Shown: piece by piece, positions 52,929 to 64,000 of the stretch
How the letters are laid out: every line of letters starts with the position of its first letter
How positions within the stretch are numbered: the first letter of the stretch is position 1
Source: Bartonella grahamii ATCC 700132
GTDB lineage: Bacteria > Pseudomonadota > Alphaproteobacteria > Rhizobiales > Rhizobiaceae
DNA length: 64,000 bases
Assembly (NCBI RefSeq): GCF_000518085.1
Contig: NZ_JACX01000008.1
Location: forward strand, 44,607-108,606
Direction: 5' to 3'
The notes under the pieces: model-generated
Database searches by the model: none
What the model saw: only the letters and a program-made list of their open reading frames with translations
Told to the model about the DNA's origin: nothing
Made by a program: the position numbers and the translations under genes

Positions 52929-53610
52929 AATGAATATGTTAACAAAATAGTGAAGGATGGTGATGATGAAGTCTTTGAAGTCTTCATCTCTGTCTCTTCT
53001 TTGTGGAGAGTTTCTATTATCCTTAGAGCTCATTTTATGATTTTCATTCTTTGTTTAAAGACATAGGGCTTTGTTTAAAGACATGGGGTGTATTATTATT
53101 TGTTCATCTAAAAAATGTTATAAGTCGTGTGGCCAATTATGCTTGAATTTATTTGTACGCGATGTTTGTTTTTTTAATTCATATGTTCACATTAATAGCT
53201 ATTTCGTTGCATTTTTTAGATAATACATTGAATTATCTGTTATAAATTAATTATGTTGCCTCATATATGAAAGATTCCATCGTGCAAGAAAAAAAGTCAC
53301 TGTGCTTGAAGGGTGCAACCATGCAAGCCGTCATACTTGTGAAAACAATAGAAGGGTTTGTCACTATGTTTTGGTTTCGCATTATGAAATTACTCCAAAT
53401 CGCTCTTTCAAGGGCTTAATAGGAAGAGCCCCCTAGCGGCTTGAAAGGAAGGGAAAAAATGACAAAGATCAAATGCAGCCATAGAAAATCAATGGGCTAC
53501 TATAGCTTATAATTAAATAGTCACCTCACTTGATTATGCGGGAGAAATCTATACATATGAGATATGTCGTCAATATATATAATACTCAACATCATATCAT
53601 CATCAAGACA
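52929..53610. other. non-coding stretch after ilvI
   Basis: No ilvH-like frame is present. It contains a 7-bp outer stem hairpin at 52965-52988, a 20-bp tandem duplication at 53049-53088 and a 50-codon open frame at 53267-53419, the last followed by a GAAGGG purine run. The higher-GC stretch at 53280-53460 differs in composition from its surroundings and may be an insertion remnant. Confidence 0.4.
53049..53088. repeat. 20-bp tandem duplication
   Basis: Two direct copies of a 20-base unit (CTTTGTTTAAAGACATRGGG), differing at one base, lie end to end downstream of ilvI. It is probably a slippage or duplication scar. Confidence 0.7.
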
Positions 53611-54612
53611 TTAACATTGAAAGTCAAAGACTCTTTCTTTTATTTGTTCTACATATCTATGATTCCATAAATCTGCAGACGCAAACACTCTTTGAATCCA
53701 CCGCATTGGGTTTTCATAACGATCAAATGATCCAGAAAATTTATCTCTAGAGTGTAGAGCCATTCTGTTATCAATGTATAATAATCTTCTTGGTTGTACA
53801 TCAATTCCAAAAGATACAGCCTTAATAGCTTCATAAAAATGATCTAAAGCGTCCTTGGCTTTTTGTGATTGTGGTTCTAACATGCCCAGATAAAAAACAG
53901 CGCTGATATCTGGGAATTCATCGTCCCCTTGAATTAGGGGCACTTTACTTGTAGAGGTTACCTCATTTTTTCTCCATCTATAGGGAACGTTAATTATATA
54001 TAAATTATCCCTTAAGCTCCTCAAATCCTCCTCACTTAAAAGTTTTAAAGCTAGATGTGCATCAGATATTCTCGTTAACGGGCCATCAACATCATTGCGA
54101 ACATCGGTTAAAAGTATCCCTTTAGGAGATAAATTTAAACCTCTTATAAATTTTAGTGCAGCATTTTCTATATGAAAATCTAACTCAACTTCATATCCTA
54201 ATCCTATATAATCCTTTTTATTATCCTCTAAAGGAACTAGGTTATTTACTATATGTTCGCCTTCAAACTTAATTGAATACGGCTCTCCGATTAATAAAGA
54301 GAACATCATAATTAAATTTTCGCTAATATAGCCACTTTTACAAGATGCATCTAAATTATAAGGATTAGGTGACGTATTAATTTTTCTATCAATTGGAAGT
54401 TTTTCAAAGATTAAATATGGTCTAGGGGGGAATAGACATCTTTTACTTCATAAGAATTGTCGATATTCTATATGGTAGCAGCGAAAATGCTATTTTTTTA
54501 GCTCAACCGAATATTCAATACCACCTGTATGGATCATAAATAACATGGTCTAAAGTCTACCAAAGTTTGTCTCTTTCGACATTGCTGAATTCAAAAGTAT
54601 TTTCATTTATCA
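53611..54612 (-). pseudogene. broken Fe(II)/2-oxoglutarate oxygenase (clavaminate synthase / AsnO type)
   Basis: A 232-residue frame (54309-53611) carries the metal-binding His46-x-Glu48 (ELDFHIENA), a distal His186 in ALHSRDKF and the Arg-rich RWIQRVF expected near the 2-oxoglutarate site. Reading upstream in the same frame without a start gives PRPYLIFEKLPIDRKIN, matching the conserved LRGLPVD region of asparagine- and arginine-hydroxylating oxygenases. The true start appears to be the ATG at 54612, preceded by GGGGAGG, but after 18 codons it meets TAG, and further stops and a frameshift at a C6 run (54425-54430) separate it from the rest. So the gene is dead or a truncated product is made. 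Substrate unknown. Confidence 0.75.
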
Positions 54613-54640
54613 TTATAATTTCCTCCCCAATTATATTTCC

Positions 54641-55850
54641 TTATTTTTTTATTAAGAAAAGTGAAAAAACAATAATTAAAATTAAAATCAGCCATGTTCG
54701 TAAATAAGTGTCTGTAAAATCTTGGATTAATCCAAATAATGGTGGAGCAGTAGTAATTGCGATTTGATTTACAGATATTGCCAAACCCAGAGAAAAGCCA
54801 ACGCTTTCTTTTGGCGAAGAGTCTACAATATAGGCGACCCAAGGGCCATACCATCACATTCCAAAAAAACCTAACCAAGCAGATAAAATAGTTAAATAAA
54901 TTATGGATCCACTCATGCCCAAAATTAATATTAAAAATCCAAAAACGACTGCAATCATGCAAAACAAGACAGAAAAAAATCGTCCTTTTCTACAATGATC
55001 ACTCCATGCTGCTAAAATAATTCTTCCTAAGGCACCAGAAGCTTGTGAAACAAAAAAATAAGCACTTTTATCTAAAGACAGGTGATAGATTCTATAAAAA
55101 TAAATCGTTATAAAAATGGTTAAAACATATTGAACTATCACAAGTGAAACGCCTGAAAGAATAATATTTTTCATATGCAGCGCAGCCAACATTGCAAGAC
55201 GAGACCTTACATTTGCATAGAACGAAATCCTTGCCTTGCTTTCTGGAACGATAGCTACAACTTTTGCTGGTGAGTGATAAAAATAATAAATGTACATCCA
55301 CCTAAAAAAGAAACGATGGCACCGACCAAAAACGCACCTTGTATGCCATAGACAAGCGCACTAGCAGGAAGAACTATCCCAGCTAATGCCCCCCCCTGGT
55401 CTAATGGTAGTCTCGCCTGCCTTATTCCCATTGCAAATCCGCGCTGCGATTGTGGAAACCATGAAGAAACAGATTTAGCGCCACCGGGTTGAGCAGAACT
55501 ATAAAATCCCCCTACAATTAGCAAACAAACCAAAAGGGAAATATAGTTATCTGCGATTGCTCCCAACAAAAGAGCGACAGAAACGCCGACCGCGCCAACT
55601 CCAACAATATAGCGCTCGTTAAATTTGTCTAGTAATTCACCAGCTACAAGTAACCCAATAATAGGTAGGAACTGCGCTGCTGAAGACAGCAAACCTATCT
55701 GAGAGTCACTAAGCGAGAAATTCTTCTTAAAAAATTCAGCTAAAGGACCAATCCCTTGAACAAAGAAGCAAGCTGATGCTTGAGCGATAGTGGCAACAAG
55801 CAATATAATCCATCTATAATAATTTTTTCTATAAATTTATTATTGCTCAC
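54641..55850 (-). pseudogene. broken MFS transporter
   Basis: A 12-helix major facilitator split by lesions. The first part (to about 55255) has LSDSQIGLLSSAAQFLPIIG and GGAKSVSSWFPQSQRGFAMG, a loop typical of this superfamily. The frame shifts near 55255-55297, continues to a TGA at 54854-54856 (after LSAWLGFFGM), and reads on in frame as WYGPWVAYIVDSSPKES to a TAA at 54641. A GTG at 55850 behind GGAGGGGG looks like the original start, with a further shift at an A6 run. Three lesions, all recent-looking, since the protein sequence between them is well kept. Probably an exporter for the product of the neighbouring oxygenase, by inference. Confidence 0.75.
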
Positions 55851-56082
55851 TCAGCCCCCTCCAATTAAAGTGTATTCCAATAAAGTGGCCTTTTTTTTAA
55901 TAATGCTTGCAACAATAAATTAGGTATTTTATGCTGATTACATAAAAATCTGTCAATACGATTGGTCTTAATATGAAAGCTAAGGAATATGCTTAATTTA
56001 AGGAAATAAGCTATTATGTGTCGTGCAAATTTGATAGGCTAGCGATATAAGATAAATTTTACAAACATTGGTTCATCCGGCA

Positions 56083-57009
56083 TTAAGCGCTCTTTATAAA
56101 AGAAGCTATATTTTGGCAAGCTTTTTCAAAATAATTCTCAAAGCTTTCTTCAGTCACATAGCCCAGATGCGGTGTGCAAAGAACTCTATCTGATTGCAAT
56201 AATTTGCTCTCATATACCGGCTCGCTGTCATAAACATCCAGTGCAAAGTAAGTTGAATTTTCCAAACTTAGTATTTTTTCTATCGCCCCTTTTTCAACCA
56301 AAGCTGAACGCGCTGTGTTGACAAAAATAGCATGAGGTTTCATGCTCAATAGATCATTTAATTGAATGATTTCTCTGGTTTTATCGCTTAAACGTAAATG
56401 GATGGATATAATGTCAGGACGTGTAAAAAATTCATCTTTTGAATGCGTAAAATGATAACCTAAATTTTTTGCTTCTTGCGTTGAATGTTCGCTCCCATAA
56501 ACCAAAATGGACATGCCAAAAGCTTGAGCATATTGAGCAACCATTTTACCAATACGCCCAAACCCGAATATTCCAAGAGTAGCCCCTTTCATTTGGTTGC
56601 CAAATGTTGTTTGCCATCGTCCTTTTTTCATATCAGATACAGATTTACAGAGTTTTCTACGCGCAGACATAATTAAGAGCCACGCAAATTCAGCAGCAGA
56701 AGTTGGATCTCCACCACCGTCTAATATTTCAATTCCTAAGTCTCTACAAGCTTCTATATCAATATGTGAACCTATAGGGCCTGTTTGGCAGATTAATTTT
56801 AAATTTGGCAGTTTCAGTAGAAGATTTCTATCAACTATAGTCCGCTCTCTGATTAAGATAAGAATATCTATCTCTTTGAGCTTATCTTCTAAATCACATT
56901 CTTTAGCTAAATTATTTATAACAAGCACTTCATGCGATTTCATTAATTTTGTAATAGATTGTAATTTTAGGGTGGCTTTTTGATAGTCATCTGGAATTAA
57001 TATTTTCAA
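56083..57009 (-). CDS. D-2-hydroxyacid dehydrogenase
   Basis: A 308-residue NAD-dependent dehydrogenase of the D-isomer-specific family (phosphoglycerate dehydrogenase, formate dehydrogenase and glyoxylate reductase relatives). The Rossmann motif is GFGRIG (residues 149-154). The catalytic residues are Arg234 (NTARSALV), Glu263 (YDSEP) and His281 (TPHLGY). All motifs are intact. Lower GC and different phrasing from its neighbours, and its place next to two broken genes on the same strand, suggest it is the surviving member of a transferred operon. The substrate cannot be told from sequence. Confidence 0.88.
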   Translation of the reverse strand: MKILIPDDYQKATLKLQSITKLMKSHEVLVINNLAKECDLEDKLKEIDILILIRERTIVDRNLLLKLPNLKLICQTGPIGSHIDIEACRDLGIEILDGGGDPTSAAEFAWLLIMSARRKLCKSVSDMKKGRWQTTFGNQMKGATLGIFGFGRIGKMVAQYAQAFGMSILVYGSEHSTQEAKNLGYHFTHSKDEFFTRPDIISIHLRLSDKTREIIQLNDLLSMKPHAIFVNTARSALVEKGAIEKILSLENSTYFALDVYDSEPVYESKLLQSDRVLCTPHLGYVTEESFENYFEKACQNIASFIKSA

Positions 57010-57197
57010 TTTAAATCTCCCGTTTCATTCATCAATATTGGAGCTCATTATTTCATTTCTAAAACAATCAAAAAGCAATCTCGTCGCTGATATTTTGACA
57101 TAACGCCAAGCCTATTAACAAATTATACCCCTTGATTTCATTGTTATTTCTAGCAATAAGAATAGCATTAATCAGTTAGTTTTTATAAACTTTAAAA

Positions 57198-57454
57198 CAT
57201 TGCGACAAAAAGTTTGACTCAGTAGATGGAAAATTGCACTTTTTTCATATTCTAGAGGACGGACCTGAAGTGCTACGCTGGACTGAAACCCATGTCCCAG
57301 TTTTCTTATAATAGACTACCAAGAAGGCCATACTTACGAACCAGATTTTATTGTCGAAACAGAAAATGCTACATATTTGTGCGAGATAAAGCGTGCTTCA
57401 TATAAGCGTGATGGCTCTCTTTATTCGTTGAGATATAACTTATTTGTAGCATGA
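57198..57454 (+). pseudogene. type III restriction enzyme (Res) C-terminal fragment
   Basis: Two adjacent frames, joined by one frameshift at about 57311, read KKFDSVDGK...LEDGPEVLRWTETHVPVF and then DYQEGHTYEPDFIVETENA...CEIKRASYK. This is the end of a type III restriction or DEAD/DEAH helicase-nuclease: the second part carries the PD-(D/E)xK nuclease core (YEPDF, E, EIK). The helicase part is gone, and no methyltransferase (Mod) gene is present. It is only a relic. Confidence 0.65.
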
Positions 57455-58043
57455 AGAGTAAATTTATTAAATCATGATAAGAGGGAGATAGGAACTTTAT
57501 AGGTGTATCATCATAAGATTAAGTAGTTTTGTTGAGAGCTATTTCTATTTTTGCTAAAAGGTGTTTGATATATTTAATTATTATTTCGTAATAGTGGATG
57601 TACTTTATTTTAGGTGCAAGAAAGCTGATTGATTGTGTAAAATAGTATTCATAAAATTACATTATTCTTATCCTGTTAAGGACATTTTTCTAGCGAGGGT
57701 TTTGCAATTGCAATGCTCTTTTTCTCATTCTAAATTTTGGTTAAAAAAAGCGTATATAGGTATTATTTTAAATTTAAGATATGTATATTCCATTGTTGGT
57801 GTTACTGTTGTAAAAAATGATATTTTATTTGATAAGTATAAGGTGTTACCAAGAAGATCGATGTATAGATAAAATTTAGATTATTACAATATCTTGAAAA
57901 AGCAATGGGTAAATAATTGATAATTGTGCTATGAAAGTTGTTAGATGGGCGTGTGTCAGCAATTCTTAATAAAAAAGTTTTTCTTGATAGTCGGTTTTTT
58001 TCAAAATACTGCTCTTTTAATGCAAATCTTATGTTGGTAAGCT
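57455..58043. other. non-coding stretch before the helicase gene
   Basis: AT-rich, no convincing gene. An open frame at 57633-57872 starts with GTG, lacks a ribosome binding site and resembles nothing I know. Confidence 0.4.
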
Positions 58044-59165
58044 ATGCAATTTTCACCGGAACAGGATAATGCATTGAAGGCTGTTGCTGCGTGGTTGAAA
58101 GAGGGGCGTTCTCCACTTTTTCGCCTCTTTGGCTATGCGGGGACGGGTAAGACAACGCTGGCACGCTATTTTGCAGAAACAGTTGATGGTTCTGTTCAGT
58201 TTGCGGCGTTTACAGGCAAAGCGGCACAGGTTTTGCGCTCTAAAGGCGCCAGTAATGCTTGTACTATTCATTCGTTGATTTATTGTCCGCGTGGGGAAGA
58301 AGAAGTTTCCGATGAAATTACGGGAAAGAAGTCTATTGCTCCAACATTTACATTAAATCGGAGGAGTGCGGCTGCACAAGCTAAGCTCATTATTGTTGAT
58401 GAGTGCTCGATGGTAGATGAAAAATTGGCACGTGATTTAATGAGCTTTCGGACGCCAATTCTTGTTCTTGGTGATCCAGGTCAACTGCCTCCTATATCAG
58501 GTGGAGGATTTTTTTCTAATGGAGAACCAGATTTTCTTCTTTCAGAAATTCATCGGCAAGCGCGGGATAATCCGATTATACGTCTTGCTATGGATGTGCG
58601 TGAAGGACGCGATATTGCTTATGGTGACTATGGAGAAGCTCGCGTTGTTACACGTAAAGAGGTCAATCAACAATTGGTTTTGGATGCTGATCAGGTATTG
58701 GTAGGGGTTAATCGTACGCGCTACCTTTATAATCAGCGGTTGCGTGTGTTAAAAGGATTTACAGCAGATTATCCACAAGCAGGAGACAAGCTTGTGTGCT
58801 TGCGAAATGATCCTACTAAAGGTTTGTTGAATGGCTCTTTATGGAAGGTGATGACTTCACAGAAGGAAACAGTTAAACCAAGTATTAATCTTCTTGTGAA
58901 ACCAGAAGAAAGTGAGCGTGGGGTAGCAAAGATTAAACTGTTAAAAGCAGCGTTTGAAAACCCGGATCAAGAAATTTCATGGCAATTAAAAAAGCGATAT
59001 GATGATTTTGATTATGGGTATGCATTAACAGTTCATAAAGCGCAAGGTTCTCAATGGAATAACGTCGTTTTGTTTGATGAAAGTTTTGCATTTCGTGATA
59101 TGTATGCGCGCTGGCTTTATACGGGAATTACGCGCGCAGCAGAACGTTTAATGATTGTTCGATAG
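58044..59165 (+). CDS. RecD/Dda-like ATP-dependent helicase
   Basis: A 373-residue superfamily 1B 5'-3' helicase. Walker A is GYAGTGKTT (residues 30-38), motif II is IIVDECSMVDEKLA, motif III ILVLGDPGQLPPISGGGFF, and the C-terminal UvrD-like motif is YALTVHKAQGSQW, followed by YTGITRAAERL. It is much shorter than RecD and RecD2, like phage Dda or the small AAA_30 helicases found in alphaproteobacteria. pdxJ follows within 90 bases. Role in vivo unknown. Confidence 0.85.
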   Translation: MQFSPEQDNALKAVAAWLKEGRSPLFRLFGYAGTGKTTLARYFAETVDGSVQFAAFTGKAAQVLRSKGASNACTIHSLIYCPRGEEEVSDEITGKKSIAPTFTLNRRSAAAQAKLIIVDECSMVDEKLARDLMSFRTPILVLGDPGQLPPISGGGFFSNGEPDFLLSEIHRQARDNPIIRLAMDVREGRDIAYGDYGEARVVTRKEVNQQLVLDADQVLVGVNRTRYLYNQRLRVLKGFTADYPQAGDKLVCLRNDPTKGLLNGSLWKVMTSQKETVKPSINLLVKPEESERGVAKIKLLKAAFENPDQEISWQLKKRYDDFDYGYALTVHKAQGSQWNNVVLFDESFAFRDMYARWLYTGITRAAERLMIVR

Positions 59166-59249
59166 AAAAAATATGTATATTATCTAAGTTTCAGATGGAA
59201 AATGCCTTTTTTCTATCTTGTTACACACTATAGAAAAATGGAAATGGGC

Positions 59250-59984
59250 ATGGCGGTAAAACTTTCGGTTAATCTTAATGCTGTTGCTGTTTTGCGTAAT
59301 CGACGTAATCTTCCGTGGCCAAGTATCACGAATATTGGGCATATAGCGCTTGCTGCTGGAGCAGCAGGTTTGACTGTTCATCCACGCCCTGATGAAAGGC
59401 ATATTCGTTTTGCGGATTTGCCAGATATATACTGTTTAATCAAGAACAATTTTCCTACAGCTGAGTTGAATATTGAAGGTTATCCCAGTGATCAATTTTT
59501 GGATATAGCAGAAAAGTATGCTGATCAGATTACCCTTGTTCCTGATGATCCAGCGCAGTCAACGTCTGATCATGGTTGGAATTTTGCTCATGATGCAGAA
59601 TTTTTAACACCTATTATTCAGCATTTGAAAAAAAGAAAGATTCGTGTATCACTTTTTGCTAATCCTACTATCGATGGTCTTGATACTGCTAAAGCAATAG
59701 GGGCTGATCGTGTGGAGTTTTATACTGGACCTTACGGTGGTGCATTTCAGGATAAGATAAAACAGGATCAAGAGCTCAATAAACTTGTTTTAGCAGCAAA
59801 AAAAGCCAAAGAACTGCAATTAGGTATCAATGCAGGTCACGATTTGACGATTGCTAATCTTCCTGCTCTTGTCAAAAACATTCCTTGGCTTGATGAAGTT
59901 TCTATTGGCCATGGGCTCATTGCCGATGCATTAGAGTATGGAATGCATGATACTGTTCAGCGTTTTATCCGGTTATTATCGTAA
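59250..59984 (+). CDS. pdxJ: pyridoxine 5'-phosphate synthase PdxJ
   Basis: PdxJ condenses 1-deoxyxylulose 5-phosphate with 3-amino-2-oxopropyl phosphate, the final ring-closing step to pyridoxine 5'-phosphate. From the ATG at 59250 the 244-residue product starts [17 protein letters not shown], the standard N-terminus. Other motifs are [16 protein letters not shown], and [13 protein letters not shown] with [10 protein letters not shown]. ATGs at 59238 and 59244 in the same frame are possible starts. Confidence 0.95.
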   Translation: MAVKLSVNLNAVAVLRNRRNLPWPSITNIGHIALAAGAAGLTVHPRPDERHIRFADLPDIYCLIKNNFPTAELNIEGYPSDQFLDIAEKYADQITLVPDDPAQSTSDHGWNFAHDAEFLTPIIQHLKKRKIRVSLFANPTIDGLDTAKAIGADRVEFYTGPYGGAFQDKIKQDQELNKLVLAAKKAKELQLGINAGHDLTIANLPALVKNIPWLDEVSIGHGLIADALEYGMHDTVQRFIRLLS

Positions 59985-62158
<2,174 letters not shown>

Positions 62159-62212
62159 AGCTTCTAAAGAGATATTTTGTTAATAGCTTTTATAATTTTA
62201 TAGATAAATATC

Positions 62213-62242
62213 AAAAAAGGGTAACTTTAGTTACCCTTTTTT
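62213..62242. terminator. bidirectional terminator between ilvC and cycA-like gene
   Basis: A perfect 14-bp stem (AAAAAAGGGTAACT paired with AGTTACCCTTTTTT) with a two-base loop. A-run and T-run allow termination from both sides, which suits the convergent ilvC and permease genes. Confidence 0.92.
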
Positions 62243-62272
62243 ATATGTTTTTTGCAACATAAGCTTTATTTT

Positions 62273-63664
62273 TTAATTTTTTGCATAATTCTTTCTTCCA
62301 AAAAGAAAGTATACAATTCCTAAAAATATGAACCACGCTGGAGTGTATTTTAAAGCTATGGCAGTATCAGCTTCTAATGATAATAAATAAATAATGAATG
62401 CAAAGAAAACAAGAAGCGCCCAACACATAATAACACCTCCTGGCATTTTATAAGGAGAGACAGTATGCTGGAGAGGACGATTACGACGATAGACGATATA
62501 GCTGATCAAAATGATAGACCATACAAATATAAACAAAATTGCGGCAATCGTCGTAACAATTGTAAAAGCAGCTATGAGGGTTTGAGATAACGATACAACT
62601 GCATAACCAAATAAGATGCATAAACATGAAAAGAATAATGCGTTGGCTGGAACGTGGTTACGAGAAAGTTTTCCTAAAAATTTAGGAGCACCTTTTTGTG
62701 TTGCTAGCCCATATATCATACGGCTGGTAGAAAAAATTCCACTATTTGCTGAAGATGCGGCAGCTGTGAGGACAACAAAGTTCATCAAACCAGCAGCAGT
62801 TGGAATACCAATAAGTGCATACATTGTTACAAATGGGCTTTTTTCTGGACTGATTTGATTCCACGGTGTCACAGACATAATCACAAGAAGAGAGAATATA
62901 TAAAAGAATACAATGCGGATTGGTATTGAATTAACAGCCTGTGGTAAAGCTTTTTGAGGCTCTTGTACTTCAGCAGCAGCTGTTCCAGCGAGTTCAATGC
63001 CAACAAAAGCAAAAATAACAATTTGGAATCCAGCAAAAAAGCCTGTAATTCCTCGCGGAAAAATATTTCCACCATTCCATATATGGCTAAGAGAAGCAAC
63101 CGTGCCGTTTGGAGAGACAAAACCGGTAAAGATCATATAAAATCCTACAACAATTAAGACTAGAATTGCTACGATTTTGATAAAACCAAACCAAAACTCA
63201 AGTTCGCCAAATAGTTTTACGGCGACGAGGTTAAGAATTAAAAAGGACATAAGACCAATTATAACAGGAATCCACGAATTGAGTTCAGACCACCAAAAGT
63301 GTGTATAAGTGACAATAGCAATAATTTCAGCAGTTCCGGTGACAATCCAACATAACCAATATGTCCAGCCAATAAAGAATCCGGCACACGGACCTAGAAG
63401 ATCGGTTGAGAAGTCAATAAAAGATCGATATTGTGTATTAGAAAGCAATAACTCTCCCATAGCACGCATGACAAAGTATAGAGCACAACCAATAATTGTA
63501 TAAACGAGTAGAATTGAGGGGCCTGCTACACTGATTGTTTTTCCTGATCCCATGAAGAGACCTGTTCCAATCGCTCCACCAAGGGCTATAAGTTGTATGT
63601 GTCGGTTATGTAGTCCACGTTGCAATTTCTTCTTAGGTTTTTTTTCTAAATTTTGTTTGTTCAT
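62273..63664 (-). CDS. cycA: amino acid permease, CycA-like
   Basis: A 463-residue transporter of the amino acid-polyamine-organocation superfamily with 12 helices. Its N-terminus (LHNRHIQLIALGGAIGTGLFMGSG split across the family motif), the VGIELAGTAAAEVQEP segment and the C-terminal YKMPGGVIMCWALLVFFAF resemble E. coli CycA, which imports D-serine, D-alanine and glycine. D-alanine uptake would fit the peptidoglycan gene cluster, but other small neutral amino acids are possible. It is convergent with ilvC and its upstream region is very AT-rich. Confidence 0.82.
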   Translation of the reverse strand: MNKQNLEKKPKKKLQRGLHNRHIQLIALGGAIGTGLFMGSGKTISVAGPSILLVYTIIGCALYFVMRAMGELLLSNTQYRSFIDFSTDLLGPCAGFFIGWTYWLCWIVTGTAEIIAIVTYTHFWWSELNSWIPVIIGLMSFLILNLVAVKLFGELEFWFGFIKIVAILVLIVVGFYMIFTGFVSPNGTVASLSHIWNGGNIFPRGITGFFAGFQIVIFAFVGIELAGTAAAEVQEPQKALPQAVNSIPIRIVFFYIFSLLVIMSVTPWNQISPEKSPFVTMYALIGIPTAAGLMNFVVLTAAASSANSGIFSTSRMIYGLATQKGAPKFLGKLSRNHVPANALFFSCLCILFGYAVVSLSQTLIAAFTIVTTIAAILFIFVWSIILISYIVYRRNRPLQHTVSPYKMPGGVIMCWALLVFFAFIIYLLSLEADTAIALKYTPAWFIFLGIVYFLFGRKNYAKN

Positions 63665-64000
63665 TTTTGGGAATTTCCCCTTAGTTACTTTTAAATAAAA
63701 ATTATCCTAAAAAAGGTAATCTCTTCTATCGGAACACGCTATGGTTAAGGAGTAAAGGAATTTTTTTCTATGACTATATGTGAACAAAGAAAAAACATTA
63801 TAAATTAATGGAATAACTATTTTATACATAAGAAATAAAATATAAGTTATATTATATTTTTTATGTTTTATACATATATTATAAACATAATATACTATAT
63901 ATTATTTACAATAAATAATATATAGTATATTAATATAATAATTTATTATTTATATATATTTACTTGAAATTATTTTGTAATAAATCATTACATTAAATAG
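63665..64000. other. AT-rich region at the window edge
   Basis: No gene. It holds the promoter of the cycA-like gene at its left end and a perfect palindrome (63888-63932). Confidence 0.5.
63888..63932. repeat. perfect 21-bp inverted repeat
   Basis: The arm at 63888-63908 pairs exactly with 63912-63932 around a CAA spacer. The arms are almost pure A/T, with one G-C pair each, so thermal stability is low. Confidence 0.75.

Noticed and set aside
57633..57872. 79-codon frame starting with GTG
   Set aside because: No ribosome binding site, no recognisable motif, AT-biased composition.

Overview
This window is very probably from a Bartonella species (Alphaproteobacteria, Hyphomicrobiales). The evidence is an AT-rich genome with long gene-poor stretches, the alphaproteobacterial dcw gene order (rsmH-ftsL-ftsI-murEF-mraY-murD-ftsW-murGCB-ddl-ftsQAZ-lpxC-bamD-recN-ligA), a rhizobial-type long FtsZ, a circularly permuted two-piece tmRNA with the tag ANDNYAEARLAA, and the alphaproteobacterial sspB-DUF4169-ribbon-helix-helix trio. 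The species cannot be fixed from sequence alone.

Layout. 1-4.4 kb is gene-poor: a C11 tract next to a strong terminator, a small membrane-anchored protein, a secreted SLT-type lytic transglycosylase and the RNase P RNA gene. 4.7-29.3 kb is one long plus-strand run for peptidoglycan precursor synthesis and division, continuing into lipid A (lpxC), outer-membrane assembly (bamD), DNA repair (recN) and NAD-dependent ligase (ligA). Many genes overlap by 1-30 bases, so translation is probably coupled. 29.9-37.5 kb is mostly minus-strand housekeeping: an Xaa-Pro aminopeptidase, prmA, a SCO1 copper chaperone, uvrD, and the ClpXP adaptor sspB with two small companions; a lone hexapeptide acyltransferase lies on the plus strand. 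37.7-38.0 kb holds the permuted tmRNA gene. 38.5-43.7 kb carries three tandem kgtP-like 2-oxoglutarate permease paralogs, each with its own hairpin terminator or terminator-like hairpin. 43.9-49.1 kb holds thyA-folA and hflK-hflC-degP. 50.0-52.9 kb holds miaA and ilvI. 58.0-63.7 kb holds a RecD-like helicase, pdxJ, ilvC and a cycA-like amino-acid permease.

The accessory part is 52.9-58.0 kb, between ilvI and the helicase gene. On the minus strand it holds an apparently intact D-2-hydroxyacid dehydrogenase, then a broken MFS exporter, then a broken Fe(II)/2-oxoglutarate oxygenase of the clavaminate synthase / asparagine oxygenase type. This looks like a laterally acquired small-molecule operon caught in decay. 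Next to it on the plus strand is the C-terminal nuclease remnant of a type III restriction enzyme. The expected ilvH regulatory subunit is missing after ilvI. No CRISPR array, rRNA or tRNA gene, or intact mobile element was found. The strongest unusual signals are this decaying operon, the restriction remnant, the orphan ilvI, the triplicated kgtP locus and two long homopolymer tracts.
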